A stretch of 64,000 nt of DNA from JAWKUK01 sp041398605 (lineage in GTDB: Bacteria > Planctomycetota > UBA1135 > GCA-002686595): positions 62,001-126,000 of the forward strand of contig JAWKUK010000014.1 in NCBI GenBank assembly GCA_041398605.1, given 5' to 3'. Shown piece after piece: positions 60,473-64,000 of the stretch. Every line of letters begins with the position of its first letter. Position 1 is the stretch's first letter. The notes under the pieces were generated by a model. That model was not told where the DNA came from. It made no database searches and saw only the letters and a program-made list of their open reading frames with translations. Made by a program: the position numbers and the translations under genes.

Positions 60473-62656
60473 ATGAAGCCCCGCCGCCGCTCCGGATCCC
60501 GCCCCGCCGCTCGCTCAAAGTCCCAGCCCGGGGGCGCCGCAGGTGGCACTGCGGCCGGCGGTGACAGTGAGGGCGCCCAGGCGCCCCAGGCGGCGCCGTT
60601 CGCCCCTGCGCCCCTCCCAGAGGGCGCGGACCCGACCAAGTTCCACCTCGCGTGCCCGTACGAGCCCATGGGGCACCAGCCCGGGGCCATCGAGGGCCTC
60701 GTGCGCGGCCTGGCCGAGGGCGTCCCGCGCCAGTGCCTGCTGGGCATCACCGGGTCGGGCAAGACGTTCACGATGGCCTCAGTCATCGCGCGCTCGGGCC
60801 GCCCGGCGCTCGTGCTGTCGCCGAACAAGACCCTGGCGGCGCAGCTGTACTCCGAGCTGCGGGACTTCTTCCCGCACAACGCGGTCGAGTACTTCGTCTC
60901 GTACTACGACTACTACCAGCCCGAGGCGTACGTCCCCTCGAGCGACACCTTCATCGAGAAGGACGCCAGCCGCAACGAGAACATCGAGCGCCTACGCAAC
61001 AGCGCGACGCGCAGCCTCTTGGACCGCCGCGACGTGATCATCGTCGCGTCCGTGTCGTGCATCTACGGCCTCGGTAGCCCGTCGAACTACAGCCGCATGG
61101 CGGTGACGGTCGAGGTCGGGCAGGAGCTCGGCCGCGACGTGTTCCTGCGGCAGCTGACGCAGATGCAGTACGCGCGGAACAACATGGACTTCCGGCGCGG
61201 CACGTTCCGGGTGCGCGGCGACGTCGTCGAGGTGTTCCCGTCGTACGAGGAGGACACGGTGCTGCGCTTCGAGTTCTTCGGCGACGAGGTCGAAGCGATC
61301 ACGCGCGTGAACCCGCTGCTGGGGGAGGTCCTCGGCGACCTGCAACGCGTCTCGATCTACCCGCAGAACCACTACGTCGCGCCCGAGGACCGCCTCGCGC
61401 AGGCGATCCCGAAGATCGAGGAGGAGCTCGAGGCCCGCCTGCGCGAGCTGCGCCTGGCGGACAAGCTGCTGGAGGCCCAGCGCCTCGAGCAGCGCACGCG
61501 CCACGACATCGAGCTCTTGAAGACGGTCGGCGTCTGCAACGGGATCGAGAACTACTCGCGCTTCATGGACGGGCGCGAGGTCGGGCAGCCGCCGTTCACG
61601 CTGCTGCACTACTTCCCGAGCGATTGGGTGCTCTACGTCGACGAGAGCCACGTGTCCGTGCCGCAGGTCGGCGCGATGTACAAGGGCGACCGCTCGCGCA
61701 AGGAGACGCTCGTCGAGCACGGCTTCCGCCTGCCGTCGGCCCTCGACAACCGGCCCCTGAAGGGCGAGGAGTTCGAGGGCATGCTCGGCCAGGTCATCTA
61801 CGTCTCTGCGACGCCCGGGGCGTACGAGCGCAAGGCTGCCGGGCCGCACATCGTCGAGCAGATCGTGCGCCCGACGGGGCTCTTGGACCCGCTGATCGAG
61901 GTGCGCCCTGCGCGCACGCAGGTCGATGACCTCCTGGCCCAGGTGCGCGCGACGGTCAAGCACGGCTTCCGCGTGCTCGTCACGACGCTGACGAAGCGCT
62001 CGGCGGAGGACCTCACGAACTACTTCGCGGACCTCGGGGTCCGGGTGCGCTATCTGCACTCGGAGATCGACGCGCTGGAGCGCTCGTCGATCCTGCGCGA
62101 CCTGCGCCTCGGTGAGTTCGACGTGCTGGTCGGGATCAACCTCTTGCGCGAGGGCCTCGACCTGCCGGAGGTCGCGCTCGTCGCGATCCTCGACGCGGAC
62201 AAGGAGGGCTTCCTGCGCGGCGAGACGAGCCTCATCCAGACGTGCGGGCGCGCCGCGCGCAACGTCGAGGGGCGCGTGATCTTCTATGCGGACCGCGTGA
62301 CGGCGGCGATGCAGGTCGCGATCGACGAGGTGACGCGCAGGCGGATCACCCAGGAGGCTTGGAACGCCGAGCACGGCATCGTCCCGAAGACGATCTTGAA
62401 GCCGATCCGCGCGGGCATCGAGGCGCTTTACGAGATGGACTTCGCGTCGATCCCGGACGTGCCGGACGCGCCGGAGGACCTCGCGCGGGTGCGGCCCGAG
62501 GACGACCCGCGGCAGTGGCCGCTGCCGCGTTTGCGCGGCGAGATCGAGCGCACGCGCGCGGACATGTTCCTGGCGGCGAACGAGCTGCGCTTCGAGGAGG
62601 CCGCGCGTTTGCGGGACCGCTTGAACGAGCTGGAGGCGATCGAGCTCGCGCGGTGA
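60473..62656 (+). CDS. uvrB: excinuclease ABC subunit B
   Basis: UvrB is the damage-verifying helicase-like subunit of nucleotide excision repair. The 727-residue protein has an extra 45-residue low-complexity N-terminus (Arg/Ser/Gly/Ala-rich) before the family start FHLACPYEPMGHQPGAIEGL. Walker A is GITGSGKTFTMA. The beta-hairpin region is EYFVSYYDYYQPEAYVPSSD, and DESHVSVPQVGAMYKGDRSR is present. Motifs V and VI are readable (VGINLLREGLDLPEV, IQTCGRAARNVEG). The C-terminal UVR helix (MFLAANELRFEEAARLRDRL) binds UvrC. ATG at 60473 is chosen for its position after GGGGGA. uvrC follows after a 100-bp gap. Confidence 0.96.
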   Translation: MKPRRRSGSRPAARSKSQPGGAAGGTAAGGDSEGAQAPQAAPFAPAPLPEGADPTKFHLACPYEPMGHQPGAIEGLVRGLAEGVPRQCLLGITGSGKTFTMASVIARSGRPALVLSPNKTLAAQLYSELRDFFPHNAVEYFVSYYDYYQPEAYVPSSDTFIEKDASRNENIERLRNSATRSLLDRRDVIIVASVSCIYGLGSPSNYSRMAVTVEVGQELGRDVFLRQLTQMQYARNNMDFRRGTFRVRGDVVEVFPSYEEDTVLRFEFFGDEVEAITRVNPLLGEVLGDLQRVSIYPQNHYVAPEDRLAQAIPKIEEELEARLRELRLADKLLEAQRLEQRTRHDIELLKTVGVCNGIENYSRFMDGREVGQPPFTLLHYFPSDWVLYVDESHVSVPQVGAMYKGDRSRKETLVEHGFRLPSALDNRPLKGEEFEGMLGQVIYVSATPGAYERKAAGPHIVEQIVRPTGLLDPLIEVRPARTQVDDLLAQVRATVKHGFRVLVTTLTKRSAEDLTNYFADLGVRVRYLHSEIDALERSSILRDLRLGEFDVLVGINLLREGLDLPEVALVAILDADKEGFLRGETSLIQTCGRAARNVEGRVIFYADRVTAAMQVAIDEVTRRRITQEAWNAEHGIVPKTILKPIRAGIEALYEMDFASIPDVPDAPEDLARVRPEDDPRQWPLPRLRGEIERTRADMFLAANELRFEEAARLRDRLNELEAIELAR

Positions 62657-62756
62657 TGCGCCGCCCGGCTGCGCCGCCCAAGTGGCTCATTCGGGCGGGT
62701 CAATCGGGCGCGTCGCACTGGAGTTGCCCAGCGCGGGGCTGGATCGGCGCGCGTGT

Positions 62757-64000
62757 GTGCACGATGATGGGGCGGCCTTGATCGATCCTCCTTGGTGGTC
62801 CGATGACTTTCCGCGCCGGCCGGGCGTGTACATCTTCCGCGACGCGGACGGGAAGGTCCTCTACGTCGGCAAGGCGTCGAGCCTCAAGGCGCGCCTCGCG
62901 AGCTACAAGCGGCACGGCGGGGACGGCCGGTACTTGATCCAGTTCCTGTCGGACGAGGCGCGCACGGTCGAGACGATCGTGACGCGCACGGAGGGCGAGG
63001 CGCTGCTGCTCGAGGACACGCTGATCAAGCAGCACAAGCCGCCGCACAACATCCGGCTGAAGGACGACAAGTCCTTTCGGATGCTGCGGTTGGACCTGTC
63101 GGAGCGGTTCCCGCGCCTGAAGCACGTGCGCGCGCACTCGCCCGACATGGGCAAGGAGGGCGGCCGCAGCCGCTATTTCGGCCCGTACGCGAGCGCCGGC
63201 GCGCTGCGCCGCGCGATCAGCGACTTGCACCGGGTCGTGCCGCTGCGCGACTGCCCGGATTCCGTGCTGGACCACCGCAGCCGGCCGTGCCTGAAGCACC
63301 AGCTCGGCCTCTGCAGCGCGCCGTGTGTGGGCCTCGTCGGCGAAGTCGAGTATGCGGAGCTGGTCGCGCGCGCGGCGCGGATCCTGTCGGGCGATACGGA
63401 CGAGCTCGAGCGGGACTTGGGCGAGCGCATGCAGGCGGCCTCGGCGGCGTTGGACTACGAGCGCGCGGCGTTCTGGCGCGATCGATTGTTCGCGCTGCGG
63501 CGGACGGTCGAGGGCCAGGGCGTGCGGCCGCGCGATTCGGTCGCGCGCGACATCTTGGGGCTCGCGCGGCGCGGCGATACGGCGTGTGTGCACCGCTTGG
63601 CGTTCCGCGACGGGCGGATGAGCGAGTCACGCACGCACACGTTCCGCTCGCAGCTGCCGGATGACGAGCTCTTGCACACGGTGATCACGGCGCTGTATGC
63701 GGCGGGCAGGCGCACGCCGCCTGAGGAGCTCGTGGTCGCGTTCGAGCCGACGGACGGCGCGCTGTTGAGCGAGTCGCTCGGCGTGCGTATCGCGGTGCCC
63801 GTCAGCGGCGAGCGGCAGCGCATGTTGGACCTGGCGGGGGAGAACGCGCGGGCGGCGCTCGTGAAGGACGGCGCGGAGGCGGCGCGGGACGAGGAGGCCT
63901 TGGCGGAGCTCGTGGACCTCTTGGACTTGGATGCGGCGACGGAGGTCGTCGATTGCTTCGACGTGTCGAACTTGATGGGGACGCACGTCGTGGCGAGCCG
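62757..64000 (+). CDS. uvrC: excinuclease ABC subunit C, N-terminal part
   Basis: UvrC cuts the damaged strand on both sides of the lesion. The frame runs off the right edge after about 414 residues. The GIY-YIG nuclease domain is complete: RPGVYIFRDADGKVLYVGKA, LKARLASY, and EALLLEDTLIKQHKPPHNIR, RYFGPYASAGALRRAI. The central Cys-rich block CLKHQLGLCSAPCVG and the UVR helix (RMQAASAALDYERAAFWRDR) follow. The RNase H-like half (FDVSNLMGTHVVAS) is cut off by the window end. No ATG lies in frame near the start; GTG at 62757 (VHDDGAALIDPPWW) is used, with TTG at 62778 as alternative. It sits behind uvrB, so the two are probably co-transcribed. Confidence 0.94.
   Translation, partial: MHDDGAALIDPPWWSDDFPRRPGVYIFRDADGKVLYVGKASSLKARLASYKRHGGDGRYLIQFLSDEARTVETIVTRTEGEALLLEDTLIKQHKPPHNIRLKDDKSFRMLRLDLSERFPRLKHVRAHSPDMGKEGGRSRYFGPYASAGALRRAISDLHRVVPLRDCPDSVLDHRSRPCLKHQLGLCSAPCVGLVGEVEYAELVARAARILSGDTDELERDLGERMQAASAALDYERAAFWRDRLFALRRTVEGQGVRPRDSVARDILGLARRGDTACVHRLAFRDGRMSESRTHTFRSQLPDDELLHTVITALYAAGRRTPPEELVVAFEPTDGALLSESLGVRIAVPVSGERQRMLDLAGENARAALVKDGAEAARDEEALAELVDLLDLDAATEVVDCFDVSNLMGTHVVAS

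Overview
The window is very G+C-rich, with G or C in most third codon positions. It looks like chromosome of a Planctomycetota-type bacterium, possibly the Saltatorellus/UBA1135 branch. The reasons are a Ser/Thr kinase fused to a formylglycine-enzyme-like domain and paired with an ECF sigma factor, an ECF sigma factor fused to a membrane anchor and beta-sandwich domains, an MJ0042 zinc-ribbon membrane protein, and four secreted proteins that share a C-terminal module I associate with that branch. The assignment is inference; no rRNA gene is present.

Layout. (1) 1-6110: the integrase-proximal end of an integrated element, all on the minus strand. It holds a tyrosine integrase (broken by frameshifts as sequenced), two small HTH proteins, an archaeo-eukaryotic-type primase fused to a helicase, a terminase-small-subunit-like protein and the start of a coiled-coil protein. 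It abuts the 5' half of a tRNA-Arg(TCT) gene, the likely attachment site. (2) 6384-9118: tRNA-Pro, then a tightly overlapping purD / glycosyltransferase / Fur-family run. (3) 9150-22217: two related small lipoproteins, the kinase plus ECF sigma pair, an FG-GAP secreted protein, purL-purQ, accA and a Rieske oxygenase. (4) 22245-34408: the sigma/TM/beta-sandwich fusion flanked by minisatellites, cutC, an S9 peptidase, a CHASE2 adenylate cyclase, a predicted thioredoxin-like selenoprotein with an in-frame TGA in a C-T-U motif, and a secreted protein. (5) 34853-48415: SH3-like and M48 proteins, an MscS channel with a cyclic-nucleotide domain, a nagB / SSS symporter / GHL10 set that suggests amino-sugar or peptidoglycan recycling, a soluble hybrid histidine kinase and two more secreted proteins. 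(6) 48531-57407: a three-gene minus-strand operon (LysA-like decarboxylase, alpha-oxoamine-synthase-like PLP enzyme, diaminopentanoate-dehydrogenase-like oxidoreductase), a C39-like lipoprotein, and a plus-strand set (VanX-like dipeptidase, membrane protein, NIL-domain protein, gamma-glutamyltransferase). (7) 57569-64000: two membrane-anchored proteins of unknown function, uvrB, and uvrC running off the right edge.

The most notable observation is the predicted selenoprotein at 30920-32287. The reading frame is open on both sides of a single TGA, which sits exactly where a thioredoxin-like redox centre is expected, and a candidate SECIS hairpin follows it. Other points of interest are the satellite-like gene content of the integrated element, the 13-bp repeat array whose units each carry a start codon at the front of the sigma fusion, and the recurrence of short tandem repeats at gene boundaries.
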